DNA of 35,667 bases from Chitinophaga pinensis (GCA_945869825.1 CAMBQF010000015.1:1-35667); one strand, 5' to 3'; positions 8,229 through 17,056 are shown, counted from the stretch's first letter. Numbers and translations: made by a program. The notes: generated from the letters alone by a model not told the origin.

Positions 8229-11200
8229 TTACTCTTTGATAATCTTGTAGGTACGCAATCCTTTAGAATCGGCTACCTGTAACAGGTATAACCCGCTTTC
8301 AAGCCCTTTCATATCAAGTTCTGTTACGCCTGTAAAGGCTTTTTTGCTATACACAGTTTGGCCGTTTACAGCCATTAGGGTTAATGTACTGTTTGTGTTT
8401 TTAAGGCTTACAAATACCTTGTCTGTTGCCGGGTTGGGGAATATTGTTACAACGCTGGAAGTAATATTGGCCAGGTTACCTTTTATGTAGTTGTAAGGCG
8501 CAGTTGTAAAGTCGCAGCCGTTGTTATCAATTATATTTACTGTATAGTCTCCGTTATCGCCAGGGGTTATGTAAGACATCGTAGCACCCTCTATAAGCGT
8601 ACCATTATTATACCATTGGTATTGCCAAACAGGTGGTGCAGGGTTTAAATACAAAGAGTCGCCCTGTTGTATAATAGTAGAGGTGTTTTGCGGATTATCT
8701 GTAACACTGTATTGGGCAACAATACCAATGCAGCCATTAGTATCAGTAGCAATCTGCTCATAATAGTTTCCACCACCATAAGAAGCCCAGATATCTTGTA
8801 CGGTTTCGCTGCCGGGGTTCCATACATACGATACAAAGCCTGCAGCCCCTGTCAGTATAATTGAATCATTAGGGCATATAAATCTATCGCCAAATACAAT
8901 TGGTTGGGGATTTGCATTTACCGTAACTGTAATATAGCTGGTATCTGCACAGGCTGTTCCCGTACCCGATACTAAACCGTAGGTGCCACTTTCGGTTACT
9001 GTTATGTCTAGGGTCGTTTCGTTGCCCGGCAGCCATAGTGGGCTGGTAATAATATTGCCGCTTAAGGTGATGCTGTCGCCATTACAAAATGTTGTAGCAC
9101 CCAATGGGGTAATAACCGGCGGGTTGGCAATGCCAATTGCAACCGTTACCGTATCGCTGTTGGTACAGGTGTTTCCGTCTGTTACAGTTAAATAATAGGT
9201 AGTGGTTTGGGTAGGCTGTACAGTTACTTCGGCGGTATTGCCGCTAAAACCTGCAGGGGCCGATGTCCATACATAGCTGTAACCATTTACTGCTGCTGAG
9301 CCTATTTGCACCGGAGCTTGGCTGCATGTTGTAGCATCGTTGCCAGCATTGGCCACTGGCAAAGTAAAACGGTTCACATCAACATTGTCAGTAACAGTAC
9401 ATGCCTGGTAACCAACTGTTATAACATAGTTATTGTTTTGCATAGCAGTTGATACAGGGTTTTGTATCGCTGCATTATCAAGTCCGGTGCTTGGCAGCCA
9501 TGCATAAGAAAGGCTTGTTGGCAGTTCTAATACGTTCACTTTAAAGTCGGTTAGCGTACCAGAATCAAACAGGGCATCATCTACTGCATATAATGTCCAT
9601 ACACCGCTTACAGGGCCTAAATAGGTTATAAATGCTGCACCTTCGGGCTTATAGCTAACGTTTGTAAATGTAGTGTTGGCGGCTGGTGGCACAGTAGCGG
9701 CGGCATCGTTAAAAGTAACATTGGTGTAGCCATCTCCATTGCCTCCATTATCAGTAGATATTAGAAATACCTGACTGTTTGGGCTTACCAGGTAAATATC
9801 CAAGTCCTGATTATAGGCATGGGTAATGCTTAATGTTATTCCTTTAAAAGAGTAGCTGCCTGATGGTATTGTTACCGTTTTATTGGCCCTGCCTGCCAGT
9901 TGCACGGCTGTTGGCAAAGTGTTATTTGCTACAACACCACCTCCTGGCGAGTTATCAGGTATGTTTACGTTACCTGCAGCGGCACTAAACGTATTAGGTA
10001 CAAATGGTGTTAGGGTAACACCCAGTTGCGCAGGAGCGCCAGGGCATAGCGTTTGGTTGCTAAGGGCAGTTATAAAAGGAGGATTAAGTACAGTTAAGTT
10101 TACAGTATCTTTAGCTGTACATGCACCTATAGCCCCGGTTAGTATATACTGGAAATTACCTGGTTGGCTGGGTGTAAATACAGGGTTTGCTATACCGGCA
10201 TTGCTTAAATCTGTAGCGGGCAACCAGCTGTAATTTACATTTGGCGTAGGTGTTATGCCTAAAGCCAGCGTATTTCCGGTACACAGTGTTGTGTTGCTGC
10301 CTGCATTGGCGGTAGGTGTTGGGTTTACGATGATGGTTACACTATCTGTAACCGCGCAGTTACTTTGCAGGTTGGTGTAGTTTAATATATAAGTAGTGGT
10401 ACTTTGTGGTGTTAAGGTTGGAGTTGCAATACCCGATGTGTATCCTGCAGGGTTCGATGTCCAGTTGAACGTATACCCATCCATAATTGTACTGCCTAAA
10501 GTAACAACCGTTCCAGCGCATACAGTAGCATCAGTTCCGGCCTGCAATGTGCAGGTTTGGTTATAGGTTATGTCTGTGCCTAATGGCAAAAGCGCGTCAA
10601 AGTTGCTGTTGGGTGCGCAGGTACCTTTCAGGTACTTATTCATAAAAGGTATCAGGTAGGTTTCTAATGATGTATGCTGCTGCCCCCTTGATATGGCTGG
10701 CGAAGGCGAACAGGTAATCTCCCCAAAGTTGCAGTTAAAATTATCATCAGCAAATTGGCAATGGCTTCCACCGGTAATAGTTATATGGGTTTTACACTTG
10801 CTTACCAGGGCATTATACATCAGTATCTGGTGGTCGGCTGGTGGTGTTACACAATCATTCCCACCTGAAAATATAAGCGATGGTACGTTAATTGTTCCAG
10901 CTGCTGCTACTGCCGATGGGTTTGTTTCGGCAGCGGCCAAAACACATAGGGCTGTTATATTAGGATTGTTTTGTGCGCCTAGTAAAGCTGCACCTCCGCC
11001 CATAGAGTGTCCCATAAGGGCTGTTGTAGGCGCTGTTTTCTGGTAAAAGAAAAATGCAGGGTCGGCCGTGCCCCTGGTCTGTATTTGTTCTGCCACATAG
11101 GCAAGGTCTAAACCAAAGTCGCCATGGCTGGGTGGCAAGCCCCCTTCAGTCCGCGGAAAAGCCACTATATACCCTTGTGGCACCAGTGCTTCCCATATGT

Positions 11201-11462
11201 TCTGGTAAGCACTCCACACCATTACAAACCCGTGGCCAAATACTATCACTGGGTGGTTGTTTCCGGTAACAGGTACATCATCACCTGTAGTGGCAGCGGG
11301 GTAATAAATTTCAGTTTGTATCTGCCTGCCAGTGCCGCCTCCACTTCCAAAACCTCCTGTGCGGCTTGGGTCGGCAAATGTTATGGTTGTATGGCCTATT
11401 TGTGCCTGCAGGCAAATGGTTAAGCCAAGCAGGGCCAAAGCCAGTGTAGCAATTCTTTTCAT
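8229..11462 (-). CDS. Secreted alpha/beta hydrolase (polyesterase/chlorophyllase-like) with Ig-like repeats, P domain and T9SS tail
   Basis: 1077 aa. Signal peptide (to about residue 21), then an alpha/beta-hydrolase (about 22-285): oxyanion-region HPVIVFGHGF, nucleophile elbow GHSMGGG (Ser153), likely Asp203 in FSGGNDCVTPP and His234 in GGSHC. Next come Ig/PKD-like adhesion-type repeats with recurrent CxG and NAG motifs (about 305-465), a proprotein-convertase-type P domain (about 498-645; NQDLDIYLVSPNS, GVWTLYAVDDA), more Ig-like modules, and a T9SS type A domain (last 75 residues, FPNPATDKVFVSL). The hydrolase domain is a paralogue of the upstream gene, whose stop lies 2 nt before this start, so they form an operon. 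Ester hydrolysis at or outside the cell surface is inferred; the substrate is unknown. Confidence 0.85.
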   Translation of the reverse strand: MKRIATLALALLGLTICLQAQIGHTTITFADPSRTGGFGSGGGTGRQIQTEIYYPAATTGDDVPVTGNNHPVIVFGHGFVMVWSAYQNIWEALVPQGYIVAFPRTEGGLPPSHGDFGLDLAYVAEQIQTRGTADPAFFFYQKTAPTTALMGHSMGGGAALLGAQNNPNITALCVLAAAETNPSAVAAAGTINVPSLIFSGGNDCVTPPADHQILMYNALVSKCKTHITITGGSHCQFADDNFNCNFGEITCSPSPAISRGQQHTSLETYLIPFMNKYLKGTCAPNSNFDALLPLGTDITYNQTCTLQAGTDATVCAGTVVTLGSTIMDGYTFNWTSNPAGYTSGIATPTLTPQSTTTYILNYTNLQSNCAVTDSVTIIVNPTPTANAGSNTTLCTGNTLALGITPTPNVNYSWLPATDLSNAGIANPVFTPSQPGNFQYILTGAIGACTAKDTVNLTVLNPPFITALSNQTLCPGAPAQLGVTLTPFVPNTFSAAAGNVNIPDNSPGGGVVANNTLPTAVQLAGRANKTVTIPSGSYSFKGITLSITHAYNQDLDIYLVSPNSQVFLISTDNGGNGDGYTNVTFNDAAATVPPAANTTFTNVSYKPEGAAFITYLGPVSGVWTLYAVDDALFDSGTLTDFKVNVLELPTSLSYAWLPSTGLDNAAIQNPVSTAMQNNNYVITVGYQACTVTDNVDVNRFTLPVANAGNDATTCSQAPVQIGSAAVNGYSYVWTSAPAGFSGNTAEVTVQPTQTTTYYLTVTDGNTCTNSDTVTVAIGIANPPVITPLGATTFCNGDSITLSGNIITSPLWLPGNETTLDITVTESGTYGLVSGTGTACADTSYITVTVNANPQPIVFGDRFICPNDSIILTGAAGFVSYVWNPGSETVQDIWASYGGGNYYEQIATDTNGCIGIVAQYSVTDNPQNTSTIIQQGDSLYLNPAPPVWQYQWYNNGTLIEGATMSYITPGDNGDYTVNIIDNNGCDFTTAPYNYIKGNLANITSSVVTIFPNPATDKVFVSLKNTNSTLTLMAVNGQTVYSKKAFTGVTELDMKGLESGLYLLQVADSKGLRTYKIIKE

Positions 11463-11464
11463 AG

Positions 11465-12619
11465 TTATTGCAGTATTACTCTATAAGGTTTCAATTGATT
11501 GTTCTGTGCAATAATAAGGGTATAAACACCTGCTTGCATACCGTTTGTTGATAAGCTGCTTGTGCTGCCACTAAAGCTACCGGTAAGTATATTTTGTCCT
11601 AAAGTATTTAGCAAGCTATAGTGCACACTGCCTGCAAGGCTTTCATTATTTATATTAATGGCTGAAGTTGCCGGGTTTGGGAATATTTTAATGCCTGAAA
11701 ATGCGTCCTCTTTTACACTTGTAGCTAATAGCGGGCAGGTTTCATTATGGGTAATTCCTCCTTCACTAAGCAGTACACTACCAAAAGTAGTTAAGGCGGT
11801 TCCATCGTTTTTAAGCCAGTAATTTAGCCAGGGCGTAAGCAGGCTATTGGTAATAGTTTGTTGTTCATTGCGCGTTATGCTAAAGCCTCCTCCTCCTTCG
11901 CCAATTTCGCAAACAGAGCCAGTATTGGCAAAGTAGCAATGCCCACCCCCTGTTATGCTTATAAATACTTTGCATGTGCTTTTTAGCGAGTCGTAAATAG
12001 GTATATGTGCTGTTGCGGGTGGGGTAACAGGGTCTGCCGAACCTGAAAATATTAGTGTTGGTTTACTCACCGTTGCTGCTGCGTTAATTGATGATGGATT
12101 AGTAACCGCAGGGGCTAAACCAACCAATGCCGTTACATCAGGGTCGTTTTGCGCACCAAGGTAGCTGGCTCCACCACCCATAGAGTGCCCCATATATGCC
12201 GATGTGGTAGTTAGCTTTTGGAAAAAAACAGAGCCATTATTGGTTGCAGCATCATTTTGTATAGAGTTTTTCAAAAAGATAAAATCGGTACCCATCTCGC
12301 CATGGTTGGGTTGAATACCACCTTCAGTAGTAAGCATAACCACTACATAACCATTTGGAACCAACTCTTCCCATATATTATTATACACCGCATATTGCAT
12401 TAAAAATCCATGGCCAAAGATTATCAAGGGGAACTGGCCGTTGGCTACTGCTACATCATCGCCAGCTGTTACCCCGGGGTAATAAACCTGTGCGGTAACA
12501 TTGCGGTTATTGCGTGCTGGGTCTGTTGTAGCTAATGATAAATGCCCAATGGCATATGGCTGGGCTTTTAATACCAGCGTTAATACAACCAGCAAAATCG
12601 GCAGTAATTTTTTAATCAT
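11465..12619 (-). CDS. Secreted alpha/beta hydrolase (polyesterase-like) with T9SS tail
   Basis: 384 aa. Signal peptide to about residue 19, an alpha/beta-hydrolase core (about 22-275) and a T9SS type A sorting domain (about 305-384; IFPNPATSAININ, NTLGQNILTG, GVYTLIIAQN). Catalytic residues by pattern: Ser146 in GHSMGGG, Asp196 in SADPVTPP and His227 in GGGHCYFANTG. The Asp-to-His stretch (PTLIFSGSADPVTPP, HIPIYDSLKS, ITGGGHC) reads very like that of bacterial cutinases and the PET hydrolase of Ideonella, as I recall those sequences. It is the compact form of the next gene. A TATATTTA element at 12645-12638 is a weak promoter candidate. The polyesterase assignment is inference; a lipase, chlorophyllase or PAF-acetylhydrolase-like activity is also possible. 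Confidence 0.85.
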   Translation of the reverse strand: MIKKLLPILLVVLTLVLKAQPYAIGHLSLATTDPARNNRNVTAQVYYPGVTAGDDVAVANGQFPLIIFGHGFLMQYAVYNNIWEELVPNGYVVVMLTTEGGIQPNHGEMGTDFIFLKNSIQNDAATNNGSVFFQKLTTTSAYMGHSMGGGASYLGAQNDPDVTALVGLAPAVTNPSSINAAATVSKPTLIFSGSADPVTPPATAHIPIYDSLKSTCKVFISITGGGHCYFANTGSVCEIGEGGGGFSITRNEQQTITNSLLTPWLNYWLKNDGTALTTFGSVLLSEGGITHNETCPLLATSVKEDAFSGIKIFPNPATSAININNESLAGSVHYSLLNTLGQNILTGSFSGSTSSLSTNGMQAGVYTLIIAQNNQLKPYRVILQ

Positions 12620-12769
12620 AGTGTATATATAAGTTTGTAAATATAAACTATCTAAAATATAATAGTTTACCTTGTTGAATATTTTTTAGTAAGATAGCCC
12701 GCTATGTTTTATCTGGTATAGATGTATACCTGTAAGTATTGTTTGCTACTTTTACACCATTATTTCAAT

Positions 12770-13765
12770 ATGAAAAAATTCTTAACGGCACTATCGGCAT
12801 TAGCCGTACTTTTAGTTGCCAACGTTTCTGCTCAAACTTCACAACCTATTAACCGTATAGCATTTGGCTCTTGTAATAATGAAGATTTAGAGCAACCCCA
12901 TTGGGAGCACATCATGTCTCAAAACCCTGATTTGTGGATTTGGATGGGGGATAATATATATGCAGATACGGAAGATACCCTTGTACTAAAAAGTTGTTGG
13001 GACAAACAAATGAACAACCCTGGGTATACAAAGCTTGTTAAAACGGTTCCTGTTATAGGCACATGGGACGACCACGATTACGGGCAAAATAACGTAGGTA
13101 AAGGCAACCCAATTAAAAAGGCAAGCCAGCGCATGTTCCTTGATTTTGTTGGCGAGCCAAAAGACTCTCCACGCCGAAAGCAAGAGGGTGTTTACACTTC
13201 ATATACTTACGGCCCCGAAGGTAAAAAGGTAAAGGTAATTTTGCTTGATACCCGCTACAACCGCGACGATTACAGCCGTAAAGGCGATTTGCTGGGCGAT
13301 GAACAATGGAAGTGGCTGGAAAACGAATTGAATACCTCTACCGCCCAAATTAATATTATAGGCACCAGTATCCAGTTTATTCCCAACCGCGCCTTGTACG
13401 AACTGTGGAAACGTTTCCCCGAATCGAAGAAAAGGCTTGATACACTTATCGTATCATCTAAGGCTTCTGGTGTGCTTTTTATTAGTGGAGATGTGCACCA
13501 CTCTGAATTTTTGAAAGATGAAATTAAAGGTCGTGAATACCCTATATATGAGTTTACCTCTAGTGGCTTAACGCATTATAATAAGATATACCATGCCTTT
13601 AACAAGCGCCGCACTGTGGGCAAGGTTTTCTTTGGAAAAGCCTATGGTATTATCGATTTCGACTGGGGCCCACAACCTGCTGTTTCATTCAGAATAATAG
13701 ATGAGTTTAACAATGTAGTCCGCGAGCACAAAATGCTTATGACCGACCTCGGGGTTAAATTCTAA
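12770..13765 (+). CDS. PhoD-like metallophosphoesterase (alkaline phosphatase D family)
   Basis: 331 aa from the ATG at 12770, which gives a clean signal peptide (MKKFLTALSALAVLLVANVSAQ); the ATG at 12722 would put 16 odd residues in front of it. Motifs of the PhoD metallophosphatase fold: FGSCNN, WMGDNIYAD (metal-binding Asp/Asn), TWDDHDYGQNN, ILLDTRYNR and FISGDVHHSEF (histidine ligands). Family members cleave phosphate mono- or diesters in the periplasm or outside using Ca/Fe or similar metals. No T9SS tail is present, so it is probably periplasmic. Shorter than the classical Bacillus PhoD (no N-terminal Fn3-like domain). Divergent from the hydrolase operon. Confidence 0.87.
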   Translation: MKKFLTALSALAVLLVANVSAQTSQPINRIAFGSCNNEDLEQPHWEHIMSQNPDLWIWMGDNIYADTEDTLVLKSCWDKQMNNPGYTKLVKTVPVIGTWDDHDYGQNNVGKGNPIKKASQRMFLDFVGEPKDSPRRKQEGVYTSYTYGPEGKKVKVILLDTRYNRDDYSRKGDLLGDEQWKWLENELNTSTAQINIIGTSIQFIPNRALYELWKRFPESKKRLDTLIVSSKASGVLFISGDVHHSEFLKDEIKGREYPIYEFTSSGLTHYNKIYHAFNKRRTVGKVFFGKAYGIIDFDWGPQPAVSFRIIDEFNNVVREHKMLMTDLGVKF

Positions 13766-13789
13766 TTCTGTTTATTTTGAAAAGAGCAA

Positions 13790-13847
13790 AATCTCCCTTT
13801 AAATAAAGGGAGTACCTTTGGCCTTGTGCCAGAGAGGAGGGATTTTT
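13790..13847. repeat. Intergenic palindromic repeat, copy 1
   Basis: Contains the perfect inverted repeat TCCCTTTA-AA-TAAAGGGA (13794-13811) followed by GTACCTTTGGCCTTGTG and a G/A-rich end. A related copy lies at 14448-14500 on the other side of the next gene, in the same orientation. It sits between convergent genes and may end transcription. Confidence 0.65.
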
Positions 13848-13851
13848 ACCG

Positions 13852-14436
13852 TTATTTAATCATAGTAACCATCACCCCAAACCATTCCCGCATAAAACCC
13901 TGCAATTGCCCGTAATCTGCTAAATCCAGCTTAGCACTCAGTTTTATAAATTCATTTTTGTTTAGTAGTGTTGAAATAGTGGAGTTATCAAGGCTATCAA
14001 CAGTCAGGTAATTATCCTCTCCGTAATGGTATTCCCATGCTGATTTGTTGCATGATACATATAACCCTGGTGGCTTATTCTCATGCAAACTACGTTCTAC
14101 GGCCTGTTGGTATTGTTCTTTATAAGTGCCTTGCAGGTGGAGGGTAATACTAAAGAAGTTACCCCACCAAAACATAGTCCTAAAAGCCAGTATGTTTTCT
14201 TTACCAAACACAGCAGGATAGTCCAGCACCAAATATGGCAGGCCATTATAATTTTCTCCCCTTGATATTTTCGGCAAACCTGTTTTAGGGAATGCAACAC
14301 CTTCACCCTCCCAAATATTACTATACATAGTCTGCAACCCCTCAAACTCCGCCCTCACCTTAGCAACTATATCCGCCTTAACCAATAAAAATTGGCTGTT
14401 AGTTACAATGCCATATTCCTCTGGCGTTAGCTGCAT
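13852..14436 (-). CDS. Conserved-looking hypothetical protein
   Basis: 194 aa (MQLTPEEYGIVTNSQF...), no signal peptide and no membrane helix. I do not recognise a family. Visible features: a predicted alpha-helical N-terminus, aromatic-rich strands in the middle (YLVLDYPAVFGKENILAFRTMFWWGNFFSITLHL), then LYVSCNKSAWEYHYGEDNYLTV and a C-terminal EFIKLSAKLDLADYG helix. Codon use looks like that of neighbours, and the frame is intact with an ATG start, so it is probably a real cytosolic protein. It is bracketed by two copies of the same intergenic repeat and lies downstream of, but not tightly linked to, the cytochrome/beta-helix pair (96-nt gap). Confidence 0.7.
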   Translation of the reverse strand: MQLTPEEYGIVTNSQFLLVKADIVAKVRAEFEGLQTMYSNIWEGEGVAFPKTGLPKISRGENYNGLPYLVLDYPAVFGKENILAFRTMFWWGNFFSITLHLQGTYKEQYQQAVERSLHENKPPGLYVSCNKSAWEYHYGEDNYLTVDSLDNSTISTLLNKNEFIKLSAKLDLADYGQLQGFMREWFGVMVTMIK

Positions 14437-14447
14437 ATTCCAGTTTT

Positions 14448-14500
14448 AAATCTTTCTATAAATAAAGTGAGTACCCTTTGGCCTTGTAGAAGAGGGGGAT
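14448..14500. repeat. Intergenic repeat, copy 2 (degenerate)
   Basis: AAATCTTTCTATAAATAAAG then GTACCCTTTGGCCTTGT and AGAGGGGGAT; it matches the 13790-13847 element along most of its length, but its inverted repeat is decayed. Confidence 0.6.
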
Positions 14501-14532
14501 ATTAATGACTGAAATAAAAGCAGAAATAAATA

Positions 14533-15633
14533 TTACTGGACCGCTGTTACAGGCTTCATAGCCGTTATCCACTGCCTTATCAGGTCAACACTCTCCGTAT
14601 GCACCACACTACGCCCCAACTCCGGCATCATTACTTCCGACTCGGTAGATGCTAAACGGTATAGCAAAATAGAATTATCGGGGTTGCCAGGGTCAATATC
14701 AAACTCTTTATTACCCGCACCGGCACCGGCGGCAACAGGGGCTTTCTTAACTCCCCACGATGTTGGGTTTTGTTGTACAATACGTAAATCTAACCCCGAA
14801 TTTTTGGCAGGGCCTTTAGGGTTGTGGCAGTGTGCACAGTTAATATCAAGCCACGCACGGGCACGGGCATCAAGGCTGCCTGTTTCGGGCTTATCCCAAA
14901 CCGCATACGTATTTATTTCGCCCGCTTTGGGTAGCTCTTTTAGTATGCCCACACTAACCCATTTAGCCAGTTGGTTTTTAAGCCCGTCAGCATAATGGTA
15001 GTCCTTGTTAAGGTTACCCAGTTTAGGGCCAATAGGCGTTATTTTACCGGCACTTTCGTGGCAGCCACCACACTGGTTTTTGTTGGGCACGGCATAGTTT
15101 ATATCAAACTTTTTACCATCCTTATTTACAAAGCTAACGGGGAATTGAGAGCCTGCTATTTCTTTTACAGCCTCGGTTTGGTCTGCATTCCAAACGTAGG
15201 TATCTGCATCCCATCCACTTTCGCGGTGTACAAGCATTCGGGTTTCAACAATACGCCTGCCTTTAGATGGGTCCCGTGCATCAACAGGGTAAAAAAAGTT
15301 CTTAATTAAAACACTGCCTACGGGCAAATCAACTAAGCCTGTTTCGCTGTCGTAACCAGCATGTCCGGCATCTTTGGGGACATACACAAAACGGGCTTTC
15401 TCTGCATAATCGCTAAACAAAGGTGTATTAAGGTCGTAGGGCAACAACCCTTCATTAGGTACAAGGTCGGCCATTTTACCAATAAACAGGTTGTATTCTG
15501 ATAGCTTTTCAAATGCAGGCTGGGTATAGTCAAGCATAAGCTTGCCACTACCATTGCACCCCGAAGTGTAAACACCCGCCAAAACTATACCTGCGCATGC
15601 CAGAATAAAAAGGCTTTTCCGTACTAAATTCAT
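14533..15633 (-). CDS. Diheme c-type cytochrome, SO2930/HNE_0200 family
   Basis: 366 aa. N-terminal signal with a possible lipoprotein cysteine C26 (YTSGC, an imperfect lipobox). Two haem c sites: CGGCH (C188, C191, H192) and CAHCH (C266, C269, H270); a methionine pair at 335-336 (VMMPELG) could give a distal ligand. The motifs LSEYNLF, LPYDLNTPLFSDYAEKARF and LPVGSVLIKNFFYP mark the family I know as TIGR03806 / SO2930 diheme cytochromes. These typically neighbour a TIGR03805 beta-helix protein, as here (30 nt upstream, same strand). It presumably moves electrons in the periplasm or on a membrane; partner and substrate are not established. Confidence 0.88.
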   Translation of the reverse strand: MNLVRKSLFILACAGIVLAGVYTSGCNGSGKLMLDYTQPAFEKLSEYNLFIGKMADLVPNEGLLPYDLNTPLFSDYAEKARFVYVPKDAGHAGYDSETGLVDLPVGSVLIKNFFYPVDARDPSKGRRIVETRMLVHRESGWDADTYVWNADQTEAVKEIAGSQFPVSFVNKDGKKFDINYAVPNKNQCGGCHESAGKITPIGPKLGNLNKDYHYADGLKNQLAKWVSVGILKELPKAGEINTYAVWDKPETGSLDARARAWLDINCAHCHNPKGPAKNSGLDLRIVQQNPTSWGVKKAPVAAGAGAGNKEFDIDPGNPDNSILLYRLASTESEVMMPELGRSVVHTESVDLIRQWITAMKPVTAVQ

Positions 15634-15663
15634 AACTATTGTTACCCTACTAATAAATTTACC

Positions 15664-16977
15664 TTAGTTAGATTTTGGTTCCTCAGCCTTTGCAGGCGCA
15701 GCCGTAGTTGCGGCCACCGGGGCTGCAGCTACTTTTGTATCAGCAGCCTTGTATGGTTCAATAGCGGTCAGGGTACAATCAAAGAGGGTAATATCTGTGC
15801 TAATATTCTTCATGTTGTTTGCAAGGTCAATATTAGCAAAAGTAGCAGCGCCGTTATTTCGTATACAAATGCGTTTGTCTTCGGGCAGTTTACCATCAAC
15901 CAACATGCCTGGGAATAAAATACCATCAAAAGCAATATCAGGCGTGTTGCCTTTAAATGCCAATGCAAGGGCTTTGCCTAAATCGCGGGTAGTATCGGGC
16001 AGGCCAGGCTTTTTAGTCATTTTATTATCGTGTATAGATATGCCCCACACAAATGGATTGTAGCCTTTATTTAAGCCTTCGGGGTCTTTAATTTCCCGGC
16101 CAGTAGCCATATAGGTAACAATACCACAGTTAACTGTTTGGTGGTTTAAAAACTCGTTATTAAATACCTCTACGTTTGGTGTTGCCATTACCAAAAAGCC
16201 TGTACCGGCAGGAACTATAGCTACAGAGTTTGCTGGTGGTGCAAAGTTAGCCAGGTTGTTATCGTGTACCTTGTTATTGTAAATGCGTATACCTGTGCCA
16301 TTTTTAACAGGAATATCAGGCAGGCTAAAAACAAGAAGGCCACCAGTGTTGTCATAAGCTTCATTCTCATATACATCAACATTGGTACAGTTTTCAATTT
16401 CAATACCAGCCACGTTGTTATGCACCTTGTTGCGGCGCACAATGGCATGGTAGCTTTGCCCAACATATATACCAGCATCTGATGCGTTAGAAACATCACA
16501 ATCTTCAACAATCACGTTGGTAGATGTTACAGGGTACAAAGCGTATGCGCCATTGGTAGAATCGTTGGGGTTTGACCACGAAACCTGCAAAGCCCTCATG
16601 GTAATATTCATACATTCTGATGCTTTAAAACCATCGCCTTTCATATCGCGCAGGCTTAGGTCGCACACTAAAACGTTTTCACAGTTGTTCACTTTCAGGC
16701 CTTCGCCACCGGTACCCTTGGCCATATTTTTAAAAGACAGTACCGTTTTGTTCATTCCCTTGCCTTTAATGGTTACATTCTTTTTATCCATCATAGATAA
16801 CGAAGAGGTAAATTCCATTGTTCCTTCATCCACATAAATAGTGTCCCCTTCTTTGGCGTTAATCAACGCCTCTTGTAGTTTTTTAGGGTCGTTAATGTAG
16901 GTAATTGCGGGTTTGTTGTTGCACGATGCTACTACCAGAGCACATGCCGAAGCAAAAAGCAGGGCTTTTACATTCAT
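15664..16977 (-). CDS. Parallel beta-helix lipoprotein partnered with the diheme cytochrome
   Basis: 437 aa. Lipobox LVVASC with acylated C19, then a right-handed parallel beta-helix built from turns such as NNCENVLVCDLSLRD, NVIVEDCDVSNASDAGIYV, HAIVRRNKVHNNVAGIEIENCTNVDVYENEAYDNTGG and IRIYNNKVHDNN. The early segment (LQEALINAKEGDTIYVDEGT) is typical of pectate-lyase/NosD-like beta-helices. The C-terminus is a low-complexity Ala/Pro/Lys tail. It matches the TIGR03805-type protein that recurs beside diheme cytochromes. A carbohydrate-binding or structural role is possible; no activity is demonstrated. First gene of a two-gene operon; a candidate promoter TTG-N20-TATATTTA lies at 17056-17026. 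Confidence 0.87.
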   Translation of the reverse strand: MNVKALLFASACALVVASCNNKPAITYINDPKKLQEALINAKEGDTIYVDEGTMEFTSSLSMMDKKNVTIKGKGMNKTVLSFKNMAKGTGGEGLKVNNCENVLVCDLSLRDMKGDGFKASECMNITMRALQVSWSNPNDSTNGAYALYPVTSTNVIVEDCDVSNASDAGIYVGQSYHAIVRRNKVHNNVAGIEIENCTNVDVYENEAYDNTGGLLVFSLPDIPVKNGTGIRIYNNKVHDNNLANFAPPANSVAIVPAGTGFLVMATPNVEVFNNEFLNHQTVNCGIVTYMATGREIKDPEGLNKGYNPFVWGISIHDNKMTKKPGLPDTTRDLGKALALAFKGNTPDIAFDGILFPGMLVDGKLPEDKRICIRNNGAATFANIDLANNMKNISTDITLFDCTLTAIEPYKAADTKVAAAPVAATTAAPAKAEEPKSN

Positions 16978-17025
16978 CTTTAATGGTGATGTTTTTTATG
17001 TTTTAACTATTAGGTTGAACTGCTG

Positions 17026-17056
17026 TAAATATAGAATTACGTCTCGGTATTATCAA
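17026..17056 (-). promoter_or_regulatory. Candidate promoter for the beta-helix/cytochrome operon
   Basis: On the minus strand TTG (17056-17054), 20 nt, TATATTTA (17033-17026): one mismatch from TAnnTTTG. It leaves a leader of roughly 40 nt before the ATG at 16977. Confidence 0.4.

Noticed and set aside
9883-11423. Several plus-strand frames of 99-117 codons
   Set aside because: All antisense to the 1077-aa hydrolase gene; hydrophobic patches arise from the reversed Ig-like coding sequence.
8229-12619. Defence or toxin system in the hydrolase pair
   Set aside because: Both are exported esterase-type proteins with T9SS tails; no immunity gene, nuclease or other defence domain is nearby.
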